DNA of 64,000 bases from Penicillus capitatus (taxonomy: Eukaryota > Chlorophyta). The position numbers and the translations under genes were made by a program. Location of the stretch: assembly GCA_965649825.1 (NCBI GenBank), contig OZ287697.1, positions 372,001 through 436,000 of the forward strand, written 5' to 3'. A model generated the notes under the pieces. That model searched no databases. It was not told the origin of the DNA and saw only the letters and a program-made list of their open reading frames with translations. Positions within the stretch are counted from its first letter, which is position 1, and each line of letters starts with the position of its first letter. Shown here in pieces: positions 34,067-44,971 of this stretch.

Positions 34067-35167
34067 TCAGACATTATTGTTGGCAAAGATGCATCTTGCC
34101 TGGTCGTAGATACCATACATAACTTCAAAGCAGTGATCGATGTGCAAAATCAGAGACTTTGTGATAAAGGCGCCTTTACCGGTGGTCGTGACCCAGGATC
34201 CCACCAGATCGCCTTTGGAGAAATCCATGACCACAGAATTCGAGTTATAGAAGATAAAAAACCAATAGATGGCAAAAAAGCCGCCACAGAAGAGAGCGAT
34301 GCCCAACAGGGCATAGATGTATATAACGGCACCCAAACCAAAAAAGATGATGCTGATGAAGAGGGCCCCAATGCCGCCCCACAAAAATCTGAAATTCGTC
34401 ACGCGTTGCACAGTGATGTGTCTCAAGTTCTCGTACAGAAAAGAAGCTTCGACGGTGAAGAGGTTCATTCCACAAAGCTTGCTGCGTTGTTTGATAACGA
34501 TACGTCGATGTGTGAGCATGATGTATGAGACGAGGTGATAGATCTGGAAGACATCGGCCAGCGATCCGGCGCAACGCAGCAGGACTTGCTCATTGTCCAA
34601 CGGCTTCAGACTACCGGCCGCCATCCAGGGGTCATTGGGATCTGTTGTGCTTGTCTGGGTGCGCGTCATCATGGCATTATCGACGAGAAATCCTTGCACC
34701 AGGCCCGGGGGGTCATGACCCGTTGTTGGCCTCGGGGCATTGTCCGCCTGTGAAGATGCTGTTGGTGAGGAGGAAGGGGGAGCTAGCGTTACAGGTGGCG
34801 GTGGATGATAGGTCGTTGGCGCTGCGTGTGGTGCGACTTGGCCAGCGACAGGAGAGGAGTCTGGCACTTGCGTCGACGGAGGTGGCGGTTGTGGTGGTCG
34901 GTGCCATGCTTCGGTGGGCTGTGACAAATAACGCGCCCGTTCCTCTAGAGACGCCCCCGATATTTTGTGCGCTTTCCCGCCGCCTCCGCCGCCTCCGCCT
35001 TGTCGTTGGTGGAGGTCCACGTCGAGTTCGAAATTGAAGCTGCTGGAAGTGGTGGTCCTTGCTTCCTGAGTCATCGGGGCTTCGTGCGGCAACGAGACAT
35101 TTTCGTTTGAGACGGGGACGCCATTCTCCGGGTCGAAACTATATGTCCCGCTTCCGTGTTCAGACAT
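34067..35167 (-). CDS. Membrane PH/GRAM-like paralogue P0
   Basis: 366 residues in one exon. The first 165 residues are hydrophilic and low complexity, with a run of eight glycines and proline-rich stretches. Then comes the family core shared with P1-P8: LDNEQVLLRC, LTHRRIVIKQ, EASFLYENLRHITV, two adjacent hydrophobic helices (about residues 262-310), VVMDFSKGDLVGSW, and ITKSLILHIDHCFEVMYGIY. It lacks the TQFAED ending of the array members. It stands apart from the array, on the opposite strand, beyond the starch synthase gene. The core resembles bacterial-type PH domains (TxRRI-I followed by a short DLxHI strand); this assignment is by eye. Confidence 0.8.
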   Translation of the reverse strand: MSEHGSGTYSFDPENGVPVSNENVSLPHEAPMTQEARTTTSSSFNFELDVDLHQRQGGGGGGGGKAHKISGASLEERARYLSQPTEAWHRPPQPPPPSTQVPDSSPVAGQVAPHAAPTTYHPPPPVTLAPPSSSPTASSQADNAPRPTTGHDPPGLVQGFLVDNAMMTRTQTSTTDPNDPWMAAGSLKPLDNEQVLLRCAGSLADVFQIYHLVSYIMLTHRRIVIKQRSKLCGMNLFTVEASFLYENLRHITVQRVTNFRFLWGGIGALFISIIFFGLGAVIYIYALLGIALFCGGFFAIYWFFIFYNSNSVVMDFSKGDLVGSWVTTTGKGAFITKSLILHIDHCFEVMYGIYDQARCIFANNNV

Positions 35168-35379
35168 GAGAAAAAGGCGTTCAGTGAATGCGACAGGAAG
35201 GAAAAGTCACGGGAAGGCGTTGCTGAAGAGACGACGGTACCGGCGTCGCGTCAAAGGCGGTTTGAAAAATACACCGTCGCTTCGCTGTCGTTGCGATCAT
35301 CATTGCTCTCACCACGATCAAGACGACGCAAAAAAGAGTGAGATGTCATTTCAAACGCAGCCCAAAGTGTGAGAAATTT

Positions 35380-38300
35380 TCATTTGAGTGTGGCGTGGTA
35401 GAGCTCGATGTAATCCAATCCTGGTCGGTTCCAACTCCAGTCTTGCTCCATCACTCTTTTCTGCAATGCACGGAACCACGGCCGATCGTTGTACCACGCA
35501 TCGATCGCACGGTTCAGTGCATAGTCCAAATCTCCTGTACCCGTGCCCTACAGTTCGAGCATTTCGCACTCGAACCAGAATCTCACACTTTTGAAAAAGT
35601 GATTACCGAAAAGGCAAATCCATTGGTGGCATCGACGCCGTCATTGATGTAATCGGAAGAGCCTTCGATCTCCCACGCGGCACGATCTTTATCAAATTCC
35701 ACATCGAAGACGGTATCCCGCAAGCCGCCGGTGTGACGCACGACGGGGATAGAACCGTATCGCATAGCAATCATCTGCGTGAGACCGCAAGGTTCAAACA
35801 TCGACGGCACGAGAACGATATCGGAGGCAGCGTAGATCAGATGCGACAACGGTTCGTCAAAGGCGAAGCAGAAACGAACGTTGGAGCCAGCATAGCCCAA
35901 GGAAGTGGCCAGTCCTTCGAAATCTGCCTGGATCTTGGGATCAGGGGCGGATCCCAAAAGGACAAAGACGCCGCCGCGTTCGAGCACACGCCACGCGGCG
36001 TGTTTGATGAGATTCACTCCTTTCTGTGCCGTGAGACGCGAGACGACACTGACCAGCGGTGCCTCTCTGGCGCCATCGATGCCAATTCTGTTGGCCAGGG
36101 CCATTCGCGCAGCTTGTTTGCCCTCTTCTAGTGTCGACGCATCGAAGCCTTGCGGCAAAAACTGATCGTTTTCTGGATCCCAGATCTCTGTATCGATGCC
36201 GTTGCGGATGCCCATGAACTTCCCGACGTTTGGCGCAATGGCGGCGTTGCTGCCCACTTCGAAGGCATACGTCGGCGAGACCGTCGTAAATCTCTGCGAG
36301 TAATGCGCCGCCTCGCCGATCTGAATCTGGCCGTAGTTAAGATTGTGGATGGTGAAAACGACCCGTGGCTTCCACAGACCCCAATGGTGATACTCTTCCC
36401 AGTAAGCTTTGGCGATGCCCGCCGTCGGCCAGTCATGACAATGGAGGATGTCTGGCTGACGACCGGACATCAAGAGAAACTGCAACGCCGCACGATTGAA
36501 GAAATCGAAGCGCTCTCCATCGTCTGTGCGACCATAGACGCTGTTGACACTGAACATGTGATTCTTGGGCTCGATGAAAAACACACGGAGGCCTTCGACC
36601 ATCTGCGTCGTCACATAGATCTGCGTCCCGCCCCATTCGTACTCGCAATCGTACTGCAGATTTGTCAGTAGCGGTGAACTGTTAAAGAAATCAAATCTAG
36701 AAAAGGTGTGATAAAGTGTGAGATAACGAACGGTATGGGCTGCTTACCGTGGCAAGATGACCTCGACCAGATGGCCCTGTTCTTTGACAGCTCTGCCTAG
36801 CGATGTCACCACATCGCCCAGTCCACCGACCTTGGCGATCGGCGCCATCTCGACAGAGACGTGGACAATGTGAAGGGGCGGTTCCTTGGCCAGGGATCCC
36901 GTAATGGGGATATGGTAATCAAATCCACCACGGTTGTCGTACGATCCAGGACCGTCCTCGACGTCTGCAAAGACGAAATCCATCATGAAAACGTCGACAG
37001 GGATGTCCACCGTCGCCCTCCAGTGATTCCCTCCATCTCCAGGGGGCTGCATCGCGATGGGGCCCAGCTTCTTTCGGTGGGACCAGCGATTCCAGCCGCC
37101 AGTAAGGTAGAGCTGTTCTTTGCCGTTGAGGCAGGTGTCGTTCGGTGAGTAGTAGATCGTCACCTTCTCGCCAGCTTCCAGCACTGGCGGATCGGTGAAG
37201 AGGACGTGCTTGATTTGGCGGCGGCCGACTGCCATGGCACGATCCATGGCAGCCCGTCGCAACTTCTCACGCCTCTCCTGTCGTTCTCTCACTTTCTGTT
37301 CCTTCTCTCGCCGTCTGTTTCGCTCAACTTCTGTCAATGGACCACTCAAACGTTCTAGCCACGTCTCCCACGACCCTGCCGATGCAGGAGGATGCACAAT
37401 GGCACGGTAGTCGAGTCGGTTGTTGTTATCAAAGGCATCGCCGTAACAGAAAACGAAATTCAGTGCGGCTGCATCGATGGGGATATCCACTTCGGCACTC
37501 CACAGATGGTTCTCTCCTATGACGTGCGTCATCTCATAGTCCCGTGCCTCTTGCCATCCATTCATGCCAATCTTGAGCGTGAGGTTATCCGAGGGCGAAA
37601 TCTTGAGATGCGCCAGTCCTGCCGATTTGCTATCGTAGAGCACCGTCACCCGTTTCCCTGCGACGGCTGGCGGCTGCATCTTCCAAATCATCACGCCCGC
37701 GTCGTTCATCAGCTCATCTGTTCCACCTGTCAGCGAGGCACGACACAGGTAGGTGAGACACATTGTAAGGGGATGAATAGACCCACCCGCTTGCCATTCC
37801 TGATAGTGGGCCTTCAATTCGCCGATCTTCCAATTGGCTTTGTCTGAATCTTCCTTCTCCAACTGCTTCTGTTGTCGTCGCTCGGCTTCATCGGCTGCCT
37901 CTTCGGCTTCGGCCATACGACGGTCCATATCGGCTGCTGCTCGGGCATTGGCACCATCCATCCATTCATCCCGAGTCGTCCCCCAATGGACGGGAGACAA
38001 AAAATCTTGTCCGTAGTTGTTATCAAATGCCCCTTCGCCATCCGTGAACACAAAGTTCATCTCGTAGCTCTCCTGAGGAACCAAGAAACTGCAAAACCAC
38101 CAATCGGACCCATCTTCCCTCGGTGCAGCTGTCGGCTCAAGAGTGAGCGTCTCTTTCTCCAGTTCCCATTCATTAAACGCACGGATCATCTTAACCGTAG
38201 GACGGAATTTGAGCGATTCGCTGACGCCTTTGTTAAAGTACACAGCACAGTGTGCTCCGGCGACGGGCACTTCAGGGATCGAAAACCAAAGCCATTCCCC

Positions 38301-38630
38301 ACGTCCATCTGCTAACTCCACCACATCGTGATCTTCAAACTCCATCTCAGCCGCCGCAACTTTCGCCTCTTTCTCCGTTTCGATGCCGTTCGGAGCACCC
38401 TTCTCAGACGATGCGCCTTTGTCCAGTGCCTCCGAGAGTTTGGAGAAGGAAAAGACTCTGTGCTTCCCTCCTCCGCCTGTCATCACCACCTCCGGGGTCA
38501 CCTTCTTGACAGCTTCCTCTTTCGAAGATGGAATGCTATCGACAGCCTCTCCCGTTTCCACGATCTCATGATCGGCTGCCAGGATACCCTTTCTGCGTCG
38601 TGTCTTCATTTTGGAGTGCTTTTTTGGCAC
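35380..38630 (-). CDS. SS3: Starch synthase III with three CBM53-type modules
   Basis: 1046 residues in three exons (38630-36748, 36696-35607, 35547-35380). It elongates alpha-1,4-glucan from a nucleotide-glucose. The N-terminal part carries three starch-binding modules of the CBM25/53 type (residues roughly 95-230, 310-425 and 480-580; landmarks FVFTDGEGAFDNNYG, FVFCYGDAFDNNNR, GGWNRWSH). A charged coiled coil lies between modules 2 and 3 (REKEQKVRERQERR). The GT5 domain has the ADP-glucose loop KVGGLGDVVTSLGRA, DILHCHDW, HNLNYGQ, GIDTEIWDPEND, RLTAQKG, LLGSAPDPKIQ, PSMFEPCGLTQ and GGLRDTV. Layout is that of plant SSIII. The start MPKKHSKMKTRRRKG is basic but short, with no convincing transit peptide. 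Intron 2 (35548-35606) contains two hairpins. Confidence 0.95.
35548..35606 (-). other. Double-hairpin intron of starch synthase
   Basis: 59-nt intron. On the plus strand CACTTTTGAAAAAGTG (35586-35601) folds near the 5' splice site, and the arms GTTCGAG/CTCGAAC fold next to the 3' splice site. Both splice junctions are fixed by SSIII homology (FAFS / GTGTGDLDYALNR). Confidence 0.85.
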
Positions 38631-39396
38631 AGCCTATGTCCAGATCTCTGCAAATGCGCTGAGGAATGATGATATCCCACGCACTTCTCTCCGTTTTTCA
38701 TTTTCCTGGAAGATGTGTCCTGGATCGTCGCCGCCTCTGCCACCAGATGATGTGACACCCCCCTGTCACCTTCAAACGGTAAACACCGAGCTCACTGGAA
38801 GGATCCTACCGTTGATAAAGATGTGACTTTGACACGGCGGAGGCGACGGGGCCGTACATACATATGCCTGTCAATAAATGATGCCCCTTCTGCCATGCAG
38901 CGTCGTCCGATCGCCAGACGTCCCGTCATTCCTTGACCACACCATAACTTGCATGTCGTTAAGGGAAGGCTTTACTGGGAAATGCTCTTTTTGGGAAGGA
39001 AGCGCTCGTCGCACGTGGCCTCGCGACTCTGCCGTACAATTTCTGGTGCGGAACAAACTTCAAGACGAGCGGCGTCAAAGATGAGCCTTACGTGCGAGGA
39101 GAATAGCTGTGACGATGCGAGCGCTTTCATCGCGAAGAGCCCGTGTTCTATGTTTGATCAATCGGCCCGCTTCATCTACGGCGCTTAATGCACAGCCACT
39201 ACTGCAACTGTCACATCACACCAACGTCGACGCAACACAAGGGAAAACAGACAGTGAGGACATGAAACGTTCGGCAAACGGTTAGAACGGGAACGAACAT
39301 AAATCCCGGTGCAGCTGCAACCTCTTCCGCAGGGCTAAACGATTTGCGTTAAGACCAACGCCTTTGCGTTTATTTCTTCGCCTTCGGCCCTTCAGA
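38631..39396. other. Divergent intergenic region
   Basis: 766 bp between the starch synthase start and paralogue P1. It holds short overlapping frames without recognisable products. It must carry both promoters. Confidence 0.5.
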
Positions 39397-40183
39397 ATGG
39401 AAGCGATGAATATCCAGACAGTACGTTATCCGTACCCTCGTCCACCAATCCGTATCGATGCTCAAGGGGACGGCACTCGCTTCTCGAGGAGAGACGTCTC
39501 AGCGTCCAGAGCAAGACACCCAAAGCGAACAACAATCCACTGACGTGCGCGTTGCCGCAGGTCTCTGTCTTTGCTCGAATCCAAATCCTCACACTTTTGC
39601 AATAGCAGATATTCTGGATCTGTTAACAGGAGAACACCTGCTGTCCAGTTATAGAGGCGTTGATTACAAATGCTTTGGAGACAATTGCCTTATGGCCCGG
39701 CGAGACACCATCTGGCTGACCAATCGCCGCATCGTTATTCAGGAGACGATGACTGTTCTCGGATTACGTGTGGTCTCATCACAAGCGTCCTTTCGATACA
39801 AGGACCTGCAGCATCTCTCACTCAAAATTGACTACCGTCTGAAATTTCTCTTTGTTACTGCCGTGAGTCTCTATGGCCAATCGGAACTCATTGGACGAGA
39901 CAACCACTTTCTCGCGTTTCTGGGAGTGATACTCTTCATCATTGGCGTCCTGTGCTTTCTCTACTATCTAGCCAAGTTCTTCTTGAAAGAGGAACTGCAT
40001 TTGGATTTCTACAAGGAGGAGACGGTGAATACTTGGTTGTATCTGCTCGAAGGGTTCTTTCGCCGTCGATATGGATCGTCCATTACAAAGAGCTTGAATC
40101 TCACACTGGAAGACAGCTACGCCGTCATCAAGGAACTCTACGAACACGATCTCACTCAATTTGCCGAAGACAAAATCGAATAA
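39397..40183 (+). CDS. Membrane PH/GRAM-like paralogue P1
   Basis: First member of the plus-strand array, about 246 residues. The preferred model has an 8-codon first exon (39397-39420) and a 46-nt GTACGT intron; an unspliced start at 39458 is the alternative. The core motifs in order are LLTGEHLLSSY, WLTNRRIVIQE, ASFRYKDLQHLSL, a hydrophobic stretch of one or two helices (LAFLGVILFIIGVLCFLYYL is the strongest part), LHLDFYKEETVNTWL, SSITKSLNLTLEDSY and LYEHDLTQFAEDKIE. The hydrophobic part sits between the two halves of what looks like one PH-like fold. I know no named family with this layout. Confidence 0.8.
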
Positions 40184-40464
40184 CTTGTCGACCTAAATCG
40201 AAAACCCGATGTGGCCCAACGCCCTTTGTTCTCACTCAAAAATGATGTGCCGTGTCAGACGCTCTTGTATCTCTGTACCGGTAACAAGTCATTGGTAAAA
40301 AGTGTGATCTCACATGCAGTCGATTCTCACGAAAATAGGGTGGTCATTCCTACTAGGCAACGACGAGGCAACCGCAAGACATATTTCTATAAACGCGAAC
40401 TTCTCTAAGAACGACGTTGCCTTTCACAACGCCTTCTGCCTTCACTCACCCTTCCCTTCGTTAC

Positions 40465-41232
40465 ATGGCGAATACCGGAACTCAGATACCGTCTGAACCA
40501 ACGTCAGAAAGAGTCCGTGATAGACCAAGCTCTTCATCCCTAACCGCCGGGCAGTCCGCCGTTCTTCCTTCCGCGCCCGTTATTCGTTCGTTGCCCTCTC
40601 CTCTCTTCCCGACCTCCTTTCCTTTTTGCCGTTTAGGACATCACACTCCTCTGGCATTGCTACCGGGCGAAGATCTCATTCTATCGGCCGGAATCAAAGA
40701 CAGTTGGAGGGTCAGCCTTACACATCTGCCTTACATCTTGACAACCATACCGACGATTCGAATCACGGATCGTCGTATCATCATCCAAGTGAAGAAGAAA
40801 TTTCTGGGGATCACGTTCTACATGAAGGAAGAGTCCTTCAACTGTGATGACCTTCAACAGCTCTCTCTGCGGAGTTCCTTGGATTTTCCTCGCGGTTTCT
40901 TCTCTCTGTTGCTCTTCGTTGGGGTGATCGTCGTGACTGCACTCAAGCTTGCGCAATCTATCTGCTTAGCTTTCCTCATTTCTGCTATTCTAGTCTCCCT
41001 CGCTGCTGTCGTGAACACTGCTTCTAACAGCACGTTAAATCTGGATTTCTACAGAAATGAGACCGTGCATTCGTGGCTGCCTTTTCTGGGATTTGGAGCT
41101 GGGGCATTGAGACACGGCTCATCGATTCGGAAGAAAATTGAAATGCCAACGGGCGAATGCATGTCCTGTCTTATTGTACTTTACGAGCACGACAAGACAC
41201 AGTTCGCCGAAGACAAGAGAACGCAAGAATGA
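40465..41232 (+). CDS. Membrane PH/GRAM-like paralogue P2
   Basis: About 255 residues from the ATG at 40465 (MANTGTQIPSEPTSERV); the frame is open to 40417. Core motifs are LLPGEDLILSA, RITDRRIIIQ, EESFNCDDLQQLSL, two helices (residues about 155-200), LNLDFYRNETVHSWLPF, GSSIRKKIEMPTGECM and LYEHDKTQFAEDK. The segment from 40581 to about 40638, ending CGTTTAG, may be an in-frame intron, which would remove a hydrophobic stretch and bring the N-terminus closer to its siblings. It lies 281 bp after P1. Confidence 0.78.
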   Translation: MANTGTQIPSEPTSERVRDRPSSSSLTAGQSAVLPSAPVIRSLPSPLFPTSFPFCRLGHHTPLALLPGEDLILSAGIKDSWRVSLTHLPYILTTIPTIRITDRRIIIQVKKKFLGITFYMKEESFNCDDLQQLSLRSSLDFPRGFFSLLLFVGVIVVTALKLAQSICLAFLISAILVSLAAVVNTASNSTLNLDFYRNETVHSWLPFLGFGAGALRHGSSIRKKIEMPTGECMSCLIVLYEHDKTQFAEDKRTQE

Positions 41233-41639
41233 GACAGAATTCACCCACTTCTCTAAGAGCTATTCTATTGTGACCATTATCTCGAGATGACTTCATCTCA
41301 TGCTGTCGAGCAAACCGCATTATCACCGCAGTTGTACATGACGCGGCGGACGGTTGATATGAGGTTGTAGCACGTGAGAAAGGGTGAAAGTCTGAGTGTG
41401 GGTTCTGTTTTGGGAGTGTCGTTGTAATACATTGGTGAACGAGGTTGCAGTCGTTACGAGGTAACAGGTTCCGTGTCGATAATCTTTTCGTAAGTGGAAT
41501 GTCCAATGCAGCGCCGTAGGCACCAACGATGGAATCTGTCGTGCGACACGGTAGCATTTATCAAAGGACCCAAACAACACGTCCTATAGCATCTGCGGGC
41601 ATCACACGTGTGAGAAGCATCCACTGTATAGAACACTGA

Positions 41640-42335
41640 ATGAGCGGTGTAGGTGTTTTCCCTGGCTTTGTTTGTTTGCCTGGGGAGAGGATTTTTCTGG
41701 CGTGCGACTCAAGCACATACTGCGATTCCTTGACAACGGCCATGAATCTGCATACTAGATGCGATGCTTCCTACTTCTGTTGTTTTATGTGTTATTGCCT
41801 ATGCCCCCCTTTCTCTTGTTGTTGCGCATCATGTGTCCCTTCTTCTCGTTGGAGGGTGACTCTCACCGATAGACGCATCGTCATCGAGGAAACAGTCAAA
41901 TTTCTCTGCATTCCTGTCATTACTGTCCAAGAGTCTTTCAGATACAAGGACCTCCAACATGTCTCTGCGCAGAAGGATTTGGATTTCCTTAGAGCGACGA
42001 CTGGATTTGCACTTCTTTCTTTCGCTGTACCGTGGGCGTTTGTTCTTTTTCCGTTGGGAATTATGTTGGCCATGCCCTTTCTCATCACTGCTGTGATTTT
42101 TTGGTTCTTTGCATGGATGAACACACAGAGGCTAAGAACTCTGACCCTCGACTTCTACAAGAAGCAGACCGTACAGTCATGGCTTCCGTTTATGGATTCG
42201 GTGCTCACGCCAGTAGTCATTGGCTCAACAATTCGAAAGCACATCCGATTGCCACCTCCTGTCTGTCGTGCCATCATGCAGTTGATCTACGACAACGATC
42301 TGACACAGTTCGCTGAAGACAAGGACGAATTGTAG
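41640..42335 (+). CDS. Membrane PH/GRAM-like paralogue P3, ends KDEL
   Basis: 231 residues in one exon. It starts with the family LPGERIFLAC motif. Between that and TLTDRRIVIEE it has an unusually cysteine-rich insert (CYCLCPPFSCCCASC), possibly a palmitoylation patch. Then follow ESFRYKDLQHVSA, two strongly hydrophobic helices, LTLDFYKKQTVQSWLPF, GSTIRKHIRL and LIYDNDLTQFAEDKDEL. The last four residues are KDEL, formed where the family AEDK ending meets DEL. Given the predicted hairpin topology this end should be cytosolic, so an ER-retrieval role is doubtful. Confidence 0.8.
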   Translation: MSGVGVFPGFVCLPGERIFLACDSSTYCDSLTTAMNLHTRCDASYFCCFMCYCLCPPFSCCCASCVPSSRWRVTLTDRRIVIEETVKFLCIPVITVQESFRYKDLQHVSAQKDLDFLRATTGFALLSFAVPWAFVLFPLGIMLAMPFLITAVIFWFFAWMNTQRLRTLTLDFYKKQTVQSWLPFMDSVLTPVVIGSTIRKHIRLPPPVCRAIMQLIYDNDLTQFAEDKDEL

Positions 42336-42576
42336 CGTCTCACTCTTTTAAGTAATGGTCGAGTCTCATGCGCCAATCTAGCATTACATCAAAACGAGCA
42401 TCATTCAGCGCCACGCGTTTCAAAGATAAGAGACCGCGCACGCCTCTTTGTCTGCCTCGCATCGAAAGAGTGAGACGCGTAGAGAAACGAAAACCACGTA
42501 CTCAAAGAAGGAAACTATTACCGCATCTTTCTGGTCTCCTCTCTTGAAGGCGTATGACAGTCGCCGCGGCCGAAAC

Positions 42577-43257
42577 ATGGAACACATTTCGTCGCTGCCA
42601 AACGAGACAGTTCTACACCGCTTTACAACATCGTCCTATGTGAACGGAGAAGAGGTCTCTGTTTATTTTTGCTTCCTGAGTTTTCTGTGGACACTGCATC
42701 TCACCGATCGTCGTATTGCCATACGAGTCGTCAAGAAGCTCTTCGGATTCTCGTTCCACGAGAGGGAAGAGTCTTTCAGATACAAGGACCTGAAACATGT
42801 TTCCATTTCGACAAATATCGCCTACTGGAAATTCTTCTTCAGTCTGTTCTCTTTGACAACTGTCCTTTGCATCGTGGATGTCATTCGATATCTCAGTGGT
42901 GACACTGAGAATGGATCTGACATTTCCTTTTTTTCGACTGCTGTATTCGAAATGTTTGCCATTGTGGAGATGATCTTAGTCCTTGTTGGGGTCGTTCTAT
43001 CATACGTTCTGTTCGTTATGGCTTTGGTGGAGTCTTTTTACTTCAAGAGCGTTAGTTTAGACTTTTATAAGAAGGAACGTGTTGAGTCATGGCACTTCTT
43101 CGCTGCGTATACCGGTCGATTTGGATCGCCCACGACAAGAACTTTGAGATTCTCTACTGAGCAATGCCATGCGATTGCGAAGGCGCTGCACGAACACGGC
43201 AAAACACAGTTATTGGACGATTCAGTGAGCTCAAATCCGTCGCGAACAATAGAGTGA
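42577..43257 (+). CDS. Membrane PH/GRAM-like paralogue P4
   Basis: 226 residues from MEHISSLPNETVLHRF; the frame is open upstream to 42448 but the conserved LPxE motif fixes the likely start. Core: LHLTDRRIAIRV, EESFRYKDLKHVSI, a longer membrane region with a charged loop between helices (residues about 85-160), VSLDFYKKERVESW, TTRTLRFSTEQCHAI and LHEHGKTQLLDD. The C-terminal motif has drifted from TQFAED to TQLLDD. Confidence 0.78.
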   Translation: MEHISSLPNETVLHRFTTSSYVNGEEVSVYFCFLSFLWTLHLTDRRIAIRVVKKLFGFSFHEREESFRYKDLKHVSISTNIAYWKFFFSLFSLTTVLCIVDVIRYLSGDTENGSDISFFSTAVFEMFAIVEMILVLVGVVLSYVLFVMALVESFYFKSVSLDFYKKERVESWHFFAAYTGRFGSPTTRTLRFSTEQCHAIAKALHEHGKTQLLDDSVSSNPSRTIE

Positions 43258-43760
43258 CGTCAACAATATGCATCGTGACATTTTGCTGTTAGATTTTGTG
43301 CCATACATTCGATGTACTCTCCATAGTCCTGTTGGCAGTGGAAGCGTTAAACCTTTATCACACTTTCTCACACTTTATCTGCAGCAAAAAGTCTCCTCTT
43401 TTCAGATCTGTCCATGCAAAGACGTCCATACGCCATTCACGAAGACGATCAAGAAGCTCCAATGATGTCATACAGTCTACGGCGGAGATAGATCGGCCCA
43501 AAGGCTTAGCGCTTTGCAACACTTTCAAGCAAGGGCGCTGAGAATTGGAAGTTGCAGATGGTATCAGGTCCTTTACTTGTTTTAACTTCAGTGTGTGTCA
43601 TTGAGCTCATTGCCACGTTGCCTGTCACCATGAACAGTGTGCCCGAGTGCTTAACCGTTTCTGCTATGAAGCGGCCTGTCTTGTCGACAACGTTCTTTCG
43701 CCGAAGCACGCATCTCACTCCTCTTCGCGTTTTAAGGAAAGGAGACCCAGAATCCCCGCG

Positions 43761-44575
43761 ATGCAAGAACAGCAACCCATTGCTGCTAAACCGTCTTTTG
43801 CCCACAATGCCAACTCTTCACAAACCGAAACACGGGAAGGTCACTCTCCCGAAGGACCGCTAACTGCGACAACGGCGCCGGATTGCCCGGATTCAGTTTC
43901 AGCATCCATGTCTGCCGGGTGCCGACAACCAGGTTTACTGCTGCCTGACATTTTGAGCGCTTCGTGAAATGTGTTGCAGTGAGCCTCGAAGGCACGGCGC
44001 TGTTGCCCGATGAGATCGTTCTGGTGTCCTACAGGAAACAGAAGTTTTCGCCCGAATTCCTCACTTTTCCGCCGTTCCTCTGGATTTGGAAAACCGTAGA
44101 TGTCATACATCTCACCAATCGCCGCATCGTCATCAAGAAAGCGAGGAACTTTTTTTCCATGCCCATCACATCAAAGGAACAGTACTTTCGCTACAACGAT
44201 CTTCAACACATCTCTGTCCGTAGCAACGTCGATTTTCTGTATCTGATTGTATCCATTGCTCTCGGTCTTTTGCTCGGAGGATGTCGTCTGTTAAAAATCG
44301 ATACGTGCCAGAACACGTCGTTTCTTTGGGGGTTCTCTTTCTTGAGCGCCGCCATTTTCCTCAGCGGATGGATCGCTGCGTTTGTAGGGAGTCATTTGGA
44401 TTTGGATTTTTCCAAAAGGCAGACAGTCCATTCTTGGTCGATTCTGAAGGGCTGGGGACTCTTGGCCTTAAAAATCGGCTCGTCCACGACACAGTCCGTC
44501 CGATTAGCCCCTGAGGACTGCTATGAAGCAATGTACTGGCTCTACCAATACCCAAAAACGACATTCTCTTGGTAG
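43761..44575 (+). CDS. Membrane PH/GRAM-like paralogue P5
   Basis: About 255 residues in two exons (43761-43932 and 43980-44575) with a 47-nt intron ending TTGCAG. The first exon is a hydrophilic Ala/Ser/Thr-rich leader (MQEQQPIAAKPSFAHN). The core has LLPDEIVLVSYRK, HLTNRRIVIKK, EQYFRYNDLQHISV, two helices, LDLDFSKRQTVHSW, TTQSVRLAPEDCYEAM and LYQYPKTTFSW. The acidic C-terminal tail is missing. Splicing is inferred from frame and family alignment. Confidence 0.75.
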
Positions 44576-44971
44576 CACAAAGACGGTGGCGACATTTGAT
44601 GATGCTGACTGGCTTTAATGCCTACGCAAACGACGGCGCCGCCGATGCTCGACCTTTTTTGGCAGCTGATCTGTCGTGGATCGTAATAGTAAGACGGCTG
44701 TATTGCGAGGCTTCTGGATGAGGACCGTGAAAGGAGGTCACTGTCGACGATGTGACACTCGACGTGTAGCAGGTCGACAGTTGGTTACAATCATTGGTCT
44801 TAAGTCATCAAACGGTTAGTTTTCAAAATCTTTGCATCATCGATACGTCCGACCCACGTTTACATTTCCTATCCGACACGCCGAGGCATTTCCCACGCGG
44901 TTACCTTGACGTGCTCCGCCACTCGACATAAACGCGTCTGGCTCTTTTTCGTCACCCTCTACCTTCTAAAG

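Noticed and set aside
28000-36000. CRISPR-like or regulatory repeat interpretation of the TCACACTTT motifs
   Set aside because: Spacing is irregular, the arms sit inside introns fixed by protein homology, and there are no direct repeat-spacer arrays.
37392-38315. Long plus-strand frames opposite the starch synthase
   Set aside because: Antisense shadows of exon 1 of a gene with strong family evidence.
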